Part shown: positions 15,999 to 25,358 of the stretch, one piece after another
Layout: the number at the start of each line of letters is the position of its first letter
Position numbering within the stretch: the first letter of the stretch is position 1
NCBI GenBank assembly: GCA_048498135.1
Contig: JBEHYO010000001.1
Location: forward strand, 99,869 to 163,868
DNA length: 64,000 nucleotides
Source: Dokdonella_A sp937902695
GTDB lineage: Bacteria; Pseudomonadota; Gammaproteobacteria; Xanthomonadales; Rhodanobacteraceae
Direction: 5' to 3'
The notes under the pieces: generated by a model
Database searches by the model: none
Seen by the model: only the letters and a program-made list of their open reading frames with translations
What the model was told of the DNA's origin: nothing
Made by a program: the position numbers and the translations under genes

Positions 15999-17411
15999 AT
16001 GCCCGTGAAGCTGCTCGCCGCCGCCATCGCCCTCGCAATCGCTCTGCCCGCCCTTGCCGAAGACGCCCCGATCGGCCCGAAACCGGGCGTCGTCGTCCTT
16101 CATTGCGGACACGTGTTCGACGCCGCCGCGGGCAAGCTCATCGGCGAGACGACCATCGTCGCCGAAGGCAAGCGCATCCGCGAGGTGAGGCCGGGCTTCG
16201 CCGATCCCGATTCGCTGCGCGGCACGGGCCAGCCGGCATCATTCGCGTCGGTCGATCTCAAGAACGCGACGTGCCTCCCGGGCCTCATCGACGCGCACAC
16301 GCACCTGACCGGCCAGACCAGCCCGACCGGGTATACCGATCGGTTCCGCTGGAACACGGCCGACTACGCGATCCGCTCGACGGTCTACGCGCGCCGCACG
16401 CTCGATGCGGGCTTCACGACCGTGCGCAACCTCGGCGACGGCGCGAACGCATCGATCTCGCTCCGCAACGCCGTCAACGCCGGGATCGTGCCCGGGCCGC
16501 GCATCTTCACGGCCGGCGGCGCGATCGGCTCGACCGGCGGCCATGCCGACGACACCGACGGCTATCGCCATGATCTCCAGGGCGACCCCGGCGCGAAGGA
16601 CGGCATCATCAACGGCGCCGACGACGCCTGGAAGGCGGTCCGCCAGCATTACAAGGACGGCGCCGACCTGATCAAGATCATGCCGTCCGGCGGCGTGCTC
16701 GACGAAAGCGCGAGCGTCGACAACGCGCAGATGACGATCGACGAGATCAAGGCAGTCGTCGCGGCCGCGCACGATTACGGCTTCACGGTCGCCGCGCACG
16801 CGCACGGCGCCGAGGCGATCCGCCGCGCGGTCATCGGCGGCGTCGACTCGATCGAGCACGGCACGTTCATGGACGATGCCGACATGAAGCTCATGAAGGA
16901 GCACGGCACCTGGTACGTGCCGACGATCATCGCCGGCAAGTACGTCGAGGAAAAGGCGAACGTGCCGGGCTACTACCCGGCGCAGATCGCCGCGAAGGCC
17001 AGGCAGGTCGGCCCGCTCATCCAGGCGACGGCCGGCAAGGCCTACAAGGCCGGCGTCAAGATCGCGTTCGGCACCGATGCCGCCGTCTATCCGCACGGGC
17101 AGAACGCGAAGGAGTTCCAGTACATGGTCGAAGCCGGCATGCCGACCGCATTCGTGCTGCAGGCCGCGACGGCGCACGGCGCGGAACTCCTCAGGAAGAC
17201 GAAGGATCTCGGCACGATCGAGGCCGGCAAGCTCGCCGACGTCGTCGCCGTCGATGGCAATCCGCTCGACGACATCAAGCTGATGCAGAACGTCGCGTTC
17301 GTGATGAAGGACGGCGTCGTCTACAAGGAAAATGGCAAGGAGGTCGATTTCGTCGCTAAGGCGGAGCCGCCGGCGTCGATCGCCCGGGACGAGGAGCTCA
17401 TGGGATACTGA
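15999..17411 (+). CDS. Secreted metal-dependent amidohydrolase (imidazolonepropionase/prolidase-like)
   Basis: A 470-residue exported hydrolase of the amidohydrolase superfamily. Seen: signal peptide (AIALAIALPALAED), metal-binding HTH in GLIDAHTHLTG, later histidines in AAHAHGAEA and SIEHGTF, the conserved Asp in FGTDAAVYPHG, and the C-terminal beta-sandwich segment GTIEAGKLADVVAVDGNPLDDI. These are the ligands of a binuclear metal centre. Related secreted enzymes are Xaa-Pro dipeptidases or cyclic-amide hydrolases; the substrate cannot be read from sequence. The ATG was chosen because it yields the signal peptide; longer upstream frames do not. Confidence 0.92.
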   Translation: MPVKLLAAAIALAIALPALAEDAPIGPKPGVVVLHCGHVFDAAAGKLIGETTIVAEGKRIREVRPGFADPDSLRGTGQPASFASVDLKNATCLPGLIDAHTHLTGQTSPTGYTDRFRWNTADYAIRSTVYARRTLDAGFTTVRNLGDGANASISLRNAVNAGIVPGPRIFTAGGAIGSTGGHADDTDGYRHDLQGDPGAKDGIINGADDAWKAVRQHYKDGADLIKIMPSGGVLDESASVDNAQMTIDEIKAVVAAAHDYGFTVAAHAHGAEAIRRAVIGGVDSIEHGTFMDDADMKLMKEHGTWYVPTIIAGKYVEEKANVPGYYPAQIAAKARQVGPLIQATAGKAYKAGVKIAFGTDAAVYPHGQNAKEFQYMVEAGMPTAFVLQAATAHGAELLRKTKDLGTIEAGKLADVVAVDGNPLDDIKLMQNVAFVMKDGVVYKENGKEVDFVAKAEPPASIARDEELMGY

Positions 17412-17430
17412 GTCGCCGCGCGCGACGTCG

Positions 17431-17452
17431 CCGAACAAAATGTCCTGTTCGG
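17431..17452. promoter_or_regulatory. Inverted repeat upstream of the LRR surface protein
   Basis: Arms ccgaaca (17431-17437) and tgttcgg (17446-17452) flank eight bases. It lies just after the amidohydrolase stop and 134 bases before the next ATG. It has no T tract, so an operator is more likely than a terminator. The assignment is uncertain. Confidence 0.35.
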
Positions 17453-17585
17453 ACGACTGATTTCGTAATGCTCTCTCCGGAGACGCCGACGCCTCGACCC
17501 TGTCGAGGCCATGTTGCGCTGCGCTCGATCGTCTGCTGCGTCGAGGCGCGACCGGTGTCGTCGACTGACATCCGGAGAAGCAACG

Positions 17586-20500
17586 ATGCGTCAGGACCCC
17601 CGCCTTTCGTCAGAGTCATGGCTTGGCTCGCCGGCAATCCACGCGACCCTGCTCGCGATCTGCTGCGCGACTTCAGCCTTCGCGACCACGGTCGGCGCGA
17701 CCGCCTCGCCCGACGTCCCGCTGCCGCCGCCGATCCCGGCGAGCGAACGTGCGGCACTGCTCAGCTTCTACAACGCCACCAACGGCGATGGCTGGACGGA
17801 CAACGCGGGCTGGCTCGGCGCGCCCGGCACCGAATGCGGCTGGTTCGGCGTCGTCTGCGACCCGGGCAAAACGCACGTCACGGGCCTGCAGCTCACCAGC
17901 AACCATCTCGCGGGACAGTTGCCGGGCCTCGCGCCGCTGACGGCGCTCGAGGACCTCGAGCTTGGCGACAACCTGCTGACCGGAACGATTCCGGATCTCT
18001 CGGCGCTTCACCAGCTGCGGATGTTCTACGTCAACAACAACGCGCTGACGGGAGCGTTTCCGGCGTTCTGGAGCGCGGCGCCTCTCGAGCAGATCGATCT
18101 CTCGGCCAACGCGCTCAGCGGCGCGCTTGCGCCATTGAACGGCCTGCCCGCGCTCATGTTCGTCAACTTCACCGGAAACCTGTTCTCGGGTCCCCTTCCG
18201 GCGCTTTCCGGCCTGTCGAACCTCGTCATCTTCGGCGCGGGATTCAATCAGCTGACAGGCACGATTCCGCCGCTTTCCGGGCTGGATGCCCTGAGCGATT
18301 TCGAGGTACAGGCCAACGGGCTCGTCGGCGACCTGCCTTCGATCGCGGCGCTGCCCTCACTGGACATTCTTGAAGTCGCCAACAACCGGCTTACGGGCGC
18401 GCTGCCCACGGCCTATCCGGCAAATCTCCAGTTCTTCGATGCCGAGGACAACGCGCTGAGCGGGGCCATGTCGCCCCTCGGCTCGCCGCCGCTGCTGGCG
18501 TACAGGATCGGCGGCAACCCGCAGCTTTCGGGAGCCGTCGCCGCCGGACCCGTGCCGAATACGCTGGCCAGCATGCAATCCCGCTTGTGTCCCACCGGGC
18601 TTCAGGCTTCGAACGACGGCCAGGTGAACGCGCAATGGAATGCCGCGACCGGGCATACGCCGTGGCAGTCGAATTGCGATCAGGAGCCGCCGAGCATGGC
18701 GCCTCCGGGCGGATGGGTGACGTTCGATCCCGCGAACGTCGCCCTCGATGCCGGCGCGGTCATGACGATTACCCTGGCCAACTGGAACACGCAGTCGCTG
18801 ACCGGTGTCGCGCTCGCCGATTCCTATCCGGCAGGTATCCGCAACGCAGGCGACCCGTCGCCGGCCAATACGTGCGGCGGCACCGTGACCGCGGCTGCAA
18901 ACGACGCCGGGATGTCGCTTAGCAGCGCTACGCTGCCGCCGCATTCGACCTGCACGATCGAGGTGCACGTCGTCGGAGCGGCCACCGGCGTCTGGCCGAA
19001 CGCCGCCGAGAGCATCACGAGCAACGAGACCGGCGCGCGCGATTCCGGCCCGGGCGTGCTGATCGTCGTCGCCGCGGACAGCGCGCCCATCGCCCAGGAG
19101 GATCAGATCCAGGTACAGGCGTTCGGATCGACGGACGCGATTGTCGGCGACCCGCGCGTGCCATCCAGCGTCCTCGACAACGACACCGATCCCGATGCCG
19201 GCGACTACGTTGCATCGGCAACGCTCGTGACCGGCGCGAACCCCGCGTGCGGCACGCTGACGCTCGAGGCCGACGGCACGTTCTCGTACCAGAGCATCAG
19301 CGATCAGTGCCAGACCGACAGCTTCACGTACGAGGCTTGCGACACGTACACGCAATGCGCGACTGCGACCGCGCATGTCGCGATCACGAGCGCGCCGACG
19401 ATAGCGGCGCCTGACGTCCAGAACGCGTTCACGCCGGCGAACGTGCTCGTCGGCGACGCTGCGCAGATGTCGATCACGCTGACGAACCACGATCCCAACC
19501 GGGCGATCACGGGCGTCGCGTTCACCGACGACTATCCGCCCCACATGGCCAATATGCCAGTCGGGAACCTCATCGCCAACGACTGCGGCGGGCTCGCTAC
19601 GGCTTCGCCGAATGGAACGTCCGTCGTCCTTGGCGGCGGCACGATTCCCGCCAATCAATCGTGCTCGATCACGATCCAGGTGATCGGCACCTCGGCGGGG
19701 ACTGCCGAAAACCATACGGGCCCGGTCAGCAGCAGCAACGCCGAAACGAGCGCCGGCGGCACCGGCGTCCTTACCGTGTCCGACGGCTCGCCGCTCGCCG
19801 CCGTCCTCGTCACGAAAGTCTTCGCGCCGCAGAGCATTGCGGTCGGCGAGGCATCGGTCATGACGATTACGCTGCTCAACAACGATATCAGCCGAGCCGT
19901 GACGGGCGTGACGTTCACGGACAACTACCCGGCGCCGCTCCACATGGCGAACGCCGGGGAGCCCGTGATTCTCGCGAGCACCTGTTTCGGCACCGTCACC
20001 GCGCCGCCCGGCGGCACTTCGGTGGCTCTCGAGGATGGCATGATCGCGGCGAACGGCTGGTGCTACATCAAGATCCAGGTCGTCGGCACCTCGTCGGGGA
20101 TCACGGAAAATCACACGGGCCCGGTCACGAGCACAAATGCCCAGCCGGGCATCGACGCGAGCGCGACACTCAACGTGGATTCCGCCGGCGGTACGACGCC
20201 CCAGACGATCTCATTCCTGTCGACGCCGCCCGGAGCCGCGAAAGTCGGCGACCCTGCCTACGTCGCCGTCGCGACCGCGAGCTCGGGCTTGCCGGTCGTG
20301 CTCACGATCGACGGATCGTCTGCGACGGTTTGCGCCATCGACGACGGCAGCGTCCGCTTCATCGGCGCCGGCACCTGTTCGATAGACGCAAACCAGGGCG
20401 GCGACGCGAACTACGCGCCGGCCCCGCAGGCGCATCAATCGTTCGACGTGAGCGCAAGCAGCGGCATCATGCCGCAGACGATTCAATTCACGTCGACGCC

Positions 20501-21899
20501 GCCAGTCGACGCGGCGGTCGGCGATCCTGCGTACGTCGCGACGGCAACCGCGAGCTCTGACCTCCCGGTCGTACTGACGGTCGACGCGATGTCGGACACC
20601 GTCTGCGCGATCACCGGCGGGCTCGTGACCTTCATCGGCGCCGGCGCCTGCACGATCGACGCGAATCAGGGCGGCGACGCGATGTATGCGCCGGCTTCGC
20701 AGGTGCAGCAATCTTTCGACGTGAGCTCGGCCCACGGCGACAACCCGCAGACGATCGCGTTCACATCGACCCCGCCTGCGGATGCGGCCGTCGGCGGCAC
20801 GACGTACCTCGCAACGGCGGAGGCGACATCGGGCCTGCCCATCGTGCTGGCGATCGATGGATCGTCGGCGACGGTCTGCACGATCAACGACGGCACGGTG
20901 TCGTTCGTCGGCGCCGGCACCTGCACGATCGACGCGAATCAGGGCGGCAACGCGACCTACGCAGCGGCGCCCCAAGCGCAGCAGTCGTTCGCGGTCGCTT
21001 CGGCAGGCGGGACGACGCCACAGGCGATCGCTTTCACGTCCACGCCGCCGGATCCGGCCGTCGTCGCGGGTCCGACGTACCTTGCGGTCGCGGTCGCGGA
21101 CTCGCACTTGCCGGTCGTGCTGACGATCGACGCGGCCTCGGCCACGGCCTGCACGATCGATCACGGCAACGTGAGCTTCGTCGGCGCGGGGACCTGCACG
21201 ATCGATGCAAACCAGGGCGGCGATGCGACCTACGCGGCGGCAACCCAGGTGCAGCAGCCGTTCGCGGTCGCGAGCGCCGGCGGCATGGCGCCGCAGACGA
21301 TCGCGTTCGCATCGACGGCACCGGAAAACGCATCGGTCGGCGGGCCGACCTATCTCGCGCTCGCAACCGCAAGCTCGCACCTCCCGGTCGCGCTCACGAT
21401 CGACGCGAGCGCGGCATCGGTATGCACGATCGACCGCGGTACGGTGTCGTTCATCGGCGCCGGCACCTGCAAGGTGGACGCGAACCAGGGCGGCGACGAG
21501 ACCTACGCGCCGGCTTCGGAAACGCCGCAGTCATTCGCCGTGAGCGGCAACGGCGCGCCGACGGTGACTTGCCTGCTGCGCCGGCAGGTCGACGTCGTCG
21601 GAGATACGGTGAGCGTCGATCTTTCGCTGCTGTTTGCGCCGCCGCCCGGCCAGACGCTGGCATACGGCGCGGCAAACGCGCCGCCTTCGTTGTCGGTCGT
21701 CGGCGCGCTGCTGACCGGCACGTTGCACGAGAGTGACGTGCCACCCGCGCCGTATACGTACGCCGCGACGCTGTCGGCCGCGGTGCCGGGCGGCGGCAGC
21801 GCCCAACAGGAGGTCGTATTCCAGGTCCTGCCCACGGGCGAAATCCTTCTTCGCAACGGCTTCGAGGACCCCACTCCGTCGGTGCCGTGCATCGAATAG
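17586..21899 (+). CDS. Giant secreted LRR / repeat surface protein with NGFE tail
   Basis: A 1437-residue exported protein, probably a surface adhesin. In order: signal peptide (hydrophobic stretch ~18-35), plant-type LRR cap (ERAALLSFYNATNGDGW, CGWFGVVCD), about ten leucine-rich repeats (to ~330), a DUF11-like Ig-type repeat (~376-499), a cadherin-like domain with VLDNDTDPDAGDY (~515-610), two more DUF11-like repeats (~610-866), five near-identical 91-residue Ig-like repeats (872-1326), then a terminal domain ending ILLRNGFEDPTPSVPCIE. The ATG has an ggag ribosome-binding site. Ligand unknown. The NGFE element sits 11 residues before the end, unlike in the other tailed proteins. Confidence 0.88.
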   Translation: MRQDPRLSSESWLGSPAIHATLLAICCATSAFATTVGATASPDVPLPPPIPASERAALLSFYNATNGDGWTDNAGWLGAPGTECGWFGVVCDPGKTHVTGLQLTSNHLAGQLPGLAPLTALEDLELGDNLLTGTIPDLSALHQLRMFYVNNNALTGAFPAFWSAAPLEQIDLSANALSGALAPLNGLPALMFVNFTGNLFSGPLPALSGLSNLVIFGAGFNQLTGTIPPLSGLDALSDFEVQANGLVGDLPSIAALPSLDILEVANNRLTGALPTAYPANLQFFDAEDNALSGAMSPLGSPPLLAYRIGGNPQLSGAVAAGPVPNTLASMQSRLCPTGLQASNDGQVNAQWNAATGHTPWQSNCDQEPPSMAPPGGWVTFDPANVALDAGAVMTITLANWNTQSLTGVALADSYPAGIRNAGDPSPANTCGGTVTAAANDAGMSLSSATLPPHSTCTIEVHVVGAATGVWPNAAESITSNETGARDSGPGVLIVVAADSAPIAQEDQIQVQAFGSTDAIVGDPRVPSSVLDNDTDPDAGDYVASATLVTGANPACGTLTLEADGTFSYQSISDQCQTDSFTYEACDTYTQCATATAHVAITSAPTIAAPDVQNAFTPANVLVGDAAQMSITLTNHDPNRAITGVAFTDDYPPHMANMPVGNLIANDCGGLATASPNGTSVVLGGGTIPANQSCSITIQVIGTSAGTAENHTGPVSSSNAETSAGGTGVLTVSDGSPLAAVLVTKVFAPQSIAVGEASVMTITLLNNDISRAVTGVTFTDNYPAPLHMANAGEPVILASTCFGTVTAPPGGTSVALEDGMIAANGWCYIKIQVVGTSSGITENHTGPVTSTNAQPGIDASATLNVDSAGGTTPQTISFLSTPPGAAKVGDPAYVAVATASSGLPVVLTIDGSSATVCAIDDGSVRFIGAGTCSIDANQGGDANYAPAPQAHQSFDVSASSGIMPQTIQFTSTPPVDAAVGDPAYVATATASSDLPVVLTVDAMSDTVCAITGGLVTFIGAGACTIDANQGGDAMYAPASQVQQSFDVSSAHGDNPQTIAFTSTPPADAAVGGTTYLATAEATSGLPIVLAIDGSSATVCTINDGTVSFVGAGTCTIDANQGGNATYAAAPQAQQSFAVASAGGTTPQAIAFTSTPPDPAVVAGPTYLAVAVADSHLPVVLTIDAASATACTIDHGNVSFVGAGTCTIDANQGGDATYAAATQVQQPFAVASAGGMAPQTIAFASTAPENASVGGPTYLALATASSHLPVALTIDASAASVCTIDRGTVSFIGAGTCKVDANQGGDETYAPASETPQSFAVSGNGAPTVTCLLRRQVDVVGDTVSVDLSLLFAPPPGQTLAYGAANAPPSLSVVGALLTGTLHESDVPPAPYTYAATLSAAVPGGGSAQQEVVFQVLPTGEILLRNGFEDPTPSVPCIE
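20199..21563 (+). repeat. Five tandem 273-bp repeats inside the LRR protein gene
   Basis: Five in-frame units of exactly 273 bp (91 codons) begin at about 20199, 20472, 20745, 21018 and 21291. Each starts with a PQ(T/A)I-F motif, contains S-LPV-LTIDA, a Cys, (F)(I/V)GAG(T/A)C, DANQGG and an Ala/Pro-Gln-rich end. The two conserved Cys per unit could form a disulfide. Equal length and DNA similarity point to recent duplication and possible copy-number variation. Confidence 0.9.
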
Positions 21900-21903
21900 G
21901 TCT

Positions 21904-21948
21904 CAGCCGCGGCTGAAACGCTCGAAGCGGCTTCAGCCGCGGCGCTTC
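21904..21948. repeat. REP-like palindrome after the LRR protein gene
   Basis: A palindrome cagccgcggctg (21904-21915) is followed by gaagcggcttcagccgcggcgcttc-type sequence. The gcggcttcagccgc core also appears at about 63724-63740 as ggctgaagccgcttcta. This core is a common intergenic repeat in Xanthomonadaceae and Pseudomonas. It may also act as a transcription end for the preceding gene. Confidence 0.5.
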
Positions 21949-22031
21949 ATCCGCCGTTGCCCGGGCGTCTCCACGATGCGCCCGTGGCCGCTTCGTCCGC
22001 CCATTCGCGCGCACGCCGTGTTTCGCACGGC

Positions 22032-22525
22032 GTGCGCATCGGCATCTCGGGGTGGCGCTACGCGGCGCGTCCGCGCTCGCGCGGCGGCACAACGATCGCG
22101 TGCGCGCAACGTCGATCCCGGTCGCGTCGAACCATGCGTTGCGCCACGCGGTCGAGATCCGCAGCGAGACGTTCCGGACCGAGGACCTCATCGCGCTGCT
22201 GCGACGCCATCGCATCGCGCTCGTCGTCGCCGACACGGCCGGCAGGTGGCCGCTGCTCGAGGACGTGACGGCCGACTTCGTCTACGTGCGCCTGCATGGC
22301 GATACCGAGCTCTATGCGAGCTGCTACACGTCCGGAGCGCTCGATGCGTGGGCGGAGCGCATCGACGCGTGGCGCCGCGGCCGCGAGGCGGCTGATGTGC
22401 GGCGCGCGTCGGCGAAACCACCGGCGAAGCGGGCGCGCCGCGACGTCTACTGCTATTTCGACAACGACATGAAGGTCCGCGCGCCGTTCGACGCGCAAGC
22501 GCTCCGGGCGCGGCTCGGCGCCTGA
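22032..22525 (+). pseudogene. DUF72 (YecE-like) gene with internal deletion and frameshift
   Basis: Frame from GTG 22032 reads VRIGISGWRYA, the diagnostic DUF72 N-terminus. About ten codons later the homology jumps to another frame, which runs ALARRHNDRV ... LRHAVEIRSETF ... VVADTAGRWPLLEDVTADFVYVRLHG ... YCYFDNDMKVRAPFDA, the C-terminal half of DUF72, to the TGA at 22523-22525. Intact members have about 240-290 residues; here roughly 110 residues between the two parts are missing and the frame is shifted. The break is near 22062-22075. DUF72 is a TIM-barrel family of unclear function. A truncated product from GTG 22052 is possible but would lack half the barrel. Confidence 0.85.
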
Positions 22526-22586
22526 AGCGCCTTGGATTCGCGCGGCGCTGGCACAATCTACGGCCGAGCGCATCCAGGAGCCTTTC

Positions 22587-23462
22587 ATGCAAGCCCAGAC
22601 CCCGCCGACGATCTTCGACGCCACGCAGGCCAACTTCGAAGCCGAGGTATTGAACGCCTCGTTCGACCAGCCCGTGCTCGTCGACTTCTGGGCGACCTGG
22701 TGCGGGCCGTGCAAGACGCTCGGGCCGCTGATCGAGAAAGTCGTCGGGGAATACGCCGGCGCGATCAAGCTCGCCAAGGTCGATTGCGACAAGGAGCAGC
22801 AGCTCGCCGCGATGTTCGGCGTGCGCAGCATCCCGACCGTCGTGCTCGTGCGCGAAGGCCAGCTCGTCGATGGTTTCACCGGCGCGCTGCCGGAAGCGCA
22901 GCTCCGCGAGTTCCTTGCGCGCCACGTGCAGCCGGGCGACGTCGCCGCCGACGCGGCGCTGGTCGAAGAGGTTGCGCCAGAGGTCGTCGAGACGCCCGAG
23001 CAGGCGATCGCGCGCATCCAGCAGGAAATGGCCAAGGAGCCCGACCGCGCCGAGCTCAAGCTCGACCTCGCGCTCGCGCAGATGCGCGTGGGCAACGCGA
23101 CCGCCGCGCAGGCCGAGCTCGATTCGCTGCCGGCCAATCTCGCCGCCGACGACCGCGCGCGGCGCCTGCGCGGCCAGATCGAGTTCGCGTACGCGCTCAA
23201 GGACGCGCCGTCCGTGGCGGAATTGCGCAAGCGCGTCGACGCCGATCCCTCCGATCACGCCGCGCGCGACCTGCTCGGCCTTCGCCTGCTGCTCGACGGC
23301 GATCCGGCCGGCGGCCTCGACCAGTTGCTGAGCATCCTGAAGGCGGATCGGACCTGGAACGACGGACAGGCGAAGAAGCACCTCGTCGCCGCGTTCAGCG
23401 TGCTCGACGATGCCGATCTCGTCGGCACGTATCGTCGCAAGATGTCCTCGCTGCTGTTCTGA
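22587..23462 (+). CDS. cnoX: CnoX/YbbN-type thioredoxin-like chaperone-oxidoreductase
   Basis: A 291-residue protein with an N-terminal thioredoxin domain (about 8-115) and a C-terminal TPR domain (about 135-290: QAIARIQQEMAKEPDRAELKLDLALAQ). This is the architecture of CnoX (YbbN), which protects substrates from oxidation and hands them to GroEL/ES and DnaK. The active site is WCGPC (Cys39, Cys42), unlike the E. coli protein with SQHC, so this one is probably a working redox thioredoxin as well as a holdase, as reported for other bacterial CnoX. Followed after 10 bp by a hotdog-fold gene. Confidence 0.92.
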   Translation: MQAQTPPTIFDATQANFEAEVLNASFDQPVLVDFWATWCGPCKTLGPLIEKVVGEYAGAIKLAKVDCDKEQQLAAMFGVRSIPTVVLVREGQLVDGFTGALPEAQLREFLARHVQPGDVAADAALVEEVAPEVVETPEQAIARIQQEMAKEPDRAELKLDLALAQMRVGNATAAQAELDSLPANLAADDRARRLRGQIEFAYALKDAPSVAELRKRVDADPSDHAARDLLGLRLLLDGDPAGGLDQLLSILKADRTWNDGQAKKHLVAAFSVLDDADLVGTYRRKMSSLLF

Positions 23463-23472
23463 GGCGCGCGCG

Positions 23473-23931
23473 ATGCGCATGCCGTCGGCGCGCGCGATGC
23501 GCCGCATCCTCAATGTCTGGCCGCCGTTCCTGTTCGCCGGCATCCGCGTGCTCGAGATTTCGGACGACTGGCGCCGCGCGCGCATCGTGCTGAAGCGGCA
23601 CTGGTACAACCGCAACTTCGTCGGCACCCACTTCGGCGGAAGCCTGTTCGCGATGACCGATCCATTCTGGATGGTCATGACGCTTTACCGTCTCGGCGGC
23701 GGCTATGTCGTCTGGGACAAAGCGGCCGCGATCGAGTTCGTCGAAGCGACGAGGGCGCCGGTCTACGCCGAGTTCCTGCTCGACGATGCGACGATCGACG
23801 AGCTCCGCGCCGCGACCGCCGACGGCGCGAAGTGCCTGCGCTGGTTCGAGACCGAAATCCGCACCGCGGACGGCCAGGTCGTCGCGCGCGTCCGCAAGCA
23901 GGTCTACGTGCGCCGCAAGCGCGCGGACTGA
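23473..23931 (+). CDS. DUF4442 hotdog-fold protein (thioesterase-like)
   Basis: A 152-residue protein of the DUF4442 family. The segment WYNRNFVGTHFGGSLFAMTDPFWMVMT is the hallmark helix region of this hotdog-fold group, followed by the beta-sheet part with VEATRAPVYAEF and ADGQVVARVRKQVYVRRK. Members resemble PaaI/acyl-CoA thioesterases, but substrate is unproven. The start ATG at 23473 lies 10 bp after the cnoX stop; an earlier start would overlap cnoX and add unconserved residues. Confidence 0.87.
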   Translation: MRMPSARAMRRILNVWPPFLFAGIRVLEISDDWRRARIVLKRHWYNRNFVGTHFGGSLFAMTDPFWMVMTLYRLGGGYVVWDKAAAIEFVEATRAPVYAEFLLDDATIDELRAATADGAKCLRWFETEIRTADGQVVARVRKQVYVRRKRAD

Positions 23932-24131
23932 GCTGCCGCGCGTCCGCAATGGACGCCCGATCGCGTATATCCGCCGGTATATCCGCCCCGGCAAGACCTG
24001 GGGCTCCGGGCCGGCGCACCCGCAAACGCGATGTCCGCAACCGCAGGGTTATGGCGTTTTCCGATACGATGCCGCCGTCTTGGAATCGCCGGGACGCGCC
24101 GCCGTTTTCCGATCGACCCGATGGTGCCGCC

Positions 24132-25358
24132 ATGAACGAGACTGGTCCCGAAAGTCCGAACGAACCGCCCCCGACGGCCATCGCCGCCAACGGCGAAGCC
24201 ACGGCCGAGCCGAAACCGCCCGAGAAGACCGTGCAGGAAGTTCTCGGCAGCATGCACACGACGAACTTCCCGGATCTTTTGCGCCAGCTGAAGGGCTGCC
24301 TCGTCGTCTCGACATACCAGGCCGGCAAGCTGGTGATCCTCCGGCCCGACGGCAACTCGATCAACACGCATTTCCGGAGCTTCAACCGCCCGATGGGCAT
24401 GGCCGCCGACGGCGAGCGGCTCGCGCTCGGCGCGCACATCGAGATCGCCGAGTTCCGCAACATGCCCGCCGTCGCGCGGCGCCTGCAGGATCCGCCCAAG
24501 CACGACGCGGTCTATCTCGCGCGGCGCGGCCACATCACCGGCGCGATCGACATCCACGAGATGGCGTTCGACAAATACGGCGACCTCTGGTTCGTCAACA
24601 CGCTGTTCTCGTGCCTTTGCACGCTCGACACGAAATCGAGCTTCGTGCCGCGCTGGCGCCCGCGCTTCGTCAGCCATTACGCGCCCGAAGACCGCTGCCA
24701 TCTGAACGGCCTCGGCATGCGCGACGGCAAGCCGCGCTATCTGACCGCGCTCGGCGAATCGAACAAGCCGCAGGGCTGGCGCGAGAACAAGCGTGACGGC
24801 GGCGTCCTTTTCGACATGGCGCAGGACCGCATCATCGCGCGCGGCCTGTCGATGCCGCATTCGCCGCGCTGGTACGACAACCGCCTCTGGGTGCTGGAAT
24901 CCGGCCGCGGCAAGCTCGTCACGATCGATCCGAAGACCGGCGAGAAGACCGACGTCGCCAGCGTGCCCGGCTTCGCGCGCGGTCTCGATTTCATCGGCCC
25001 GGTCGCGTTCGTCGGCCTCTCGCAGCTGCGCGAGACCAACGCGTTCACCGACATCGAGATCACCGAGGACAACCGCGATCGCCAGAGCGGCGTCTGGGCC
25101 GTGCATATCGGCACCGGCAACACGATCGGGCTCCTGAAGTTCACCGGCGGCGTGCAGGAAATCTTCGCCGTGCAGGCGCTGTCCGGCATCCTGTTCCCCG
25201 AGATCATCCACGAAGGCGAGCATCTGGCGACGTCGTATGCGCTTCCCGAGGATGCGCTCCGCGAAGTCGGCTTCACGAAACCGCCGGAGCCGATCGGCTA
25301 CGCGGCGACGACGACACCCGACGCCGCCGAAGCGGTGACGCCGGGATCGCACGCGTGA
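24132..25358 (+). CDS. TIGR03032 family protein (beta-propeller-like)
   Basis: A 408-residue protein matching the TIGR03032 family: LRQLKGCLVVSTYQAGKLVILR, NRPMGMAADGERLALGAH, GAIDIHEMAFDKYGDLWFVNTLFSCL, CHLNGLGMRDGKPRYLTALGESN and GVLFDMAQDRIIARGLSMPHSPRWYDNRLWVLESGRG. The repeated W-x-V-N/LES blocks suggest a six-bladed propeller (inference). No signal peptide; a Pro/Glu-rich first 35 residues precedes the domain. Family function is unknown; members are often found near peptide or surface-polysaccharide loci. The next gene overlaps by four bases (GTGA), so the two are probably a functional pair. Confidence 0.88.
   Translation: MNETGPESPNEPPPTAIAANGEATAEPKPPEKTVQEVLGSMHTTNFPDLLRQLKGCLVVSTYQAGKLVILRPDGNSINTHFRSFNRPMGMAADGERLALGAHIEIAEFRNMPAVARRLQDPPKHDAVYLARRGHITGAIDIHEMAFDKYGDLWFVNTLFSCLCTLDTKSSFVPRWRPRFVSHYAPEDRCHLNGLGMRDGKPRYLTALGESNKPQGWRENKRDGGVLFDMAQDRIIARGLSMPHSPRWYDNRLWVLESGRGKLVTIDPKTGEKTDVASVPGFARGLDFIGPVAFVGLSQLRETNAFTDIEITEDNRDRQSGVWAVHIGTGNTIGLLKFTGGVQEIFAVQALSGILFPEIIHEGEHLATSYALPEDALREVGFTKPPEPIGYAATTTPDAAEAVTPGSHA

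Noticed and set aside
18357..20114. A 585-codon minus-strand frame inside the LRR protein gene
   Set aside because: No recognisable domain, and it is antisense to a clear multi-domain secreted protein.
20199..21563. CRISPR-like regular repeats
   Set aside because: The units are 273 bp, in frame and coding; there are no short repeats with unique spacers.
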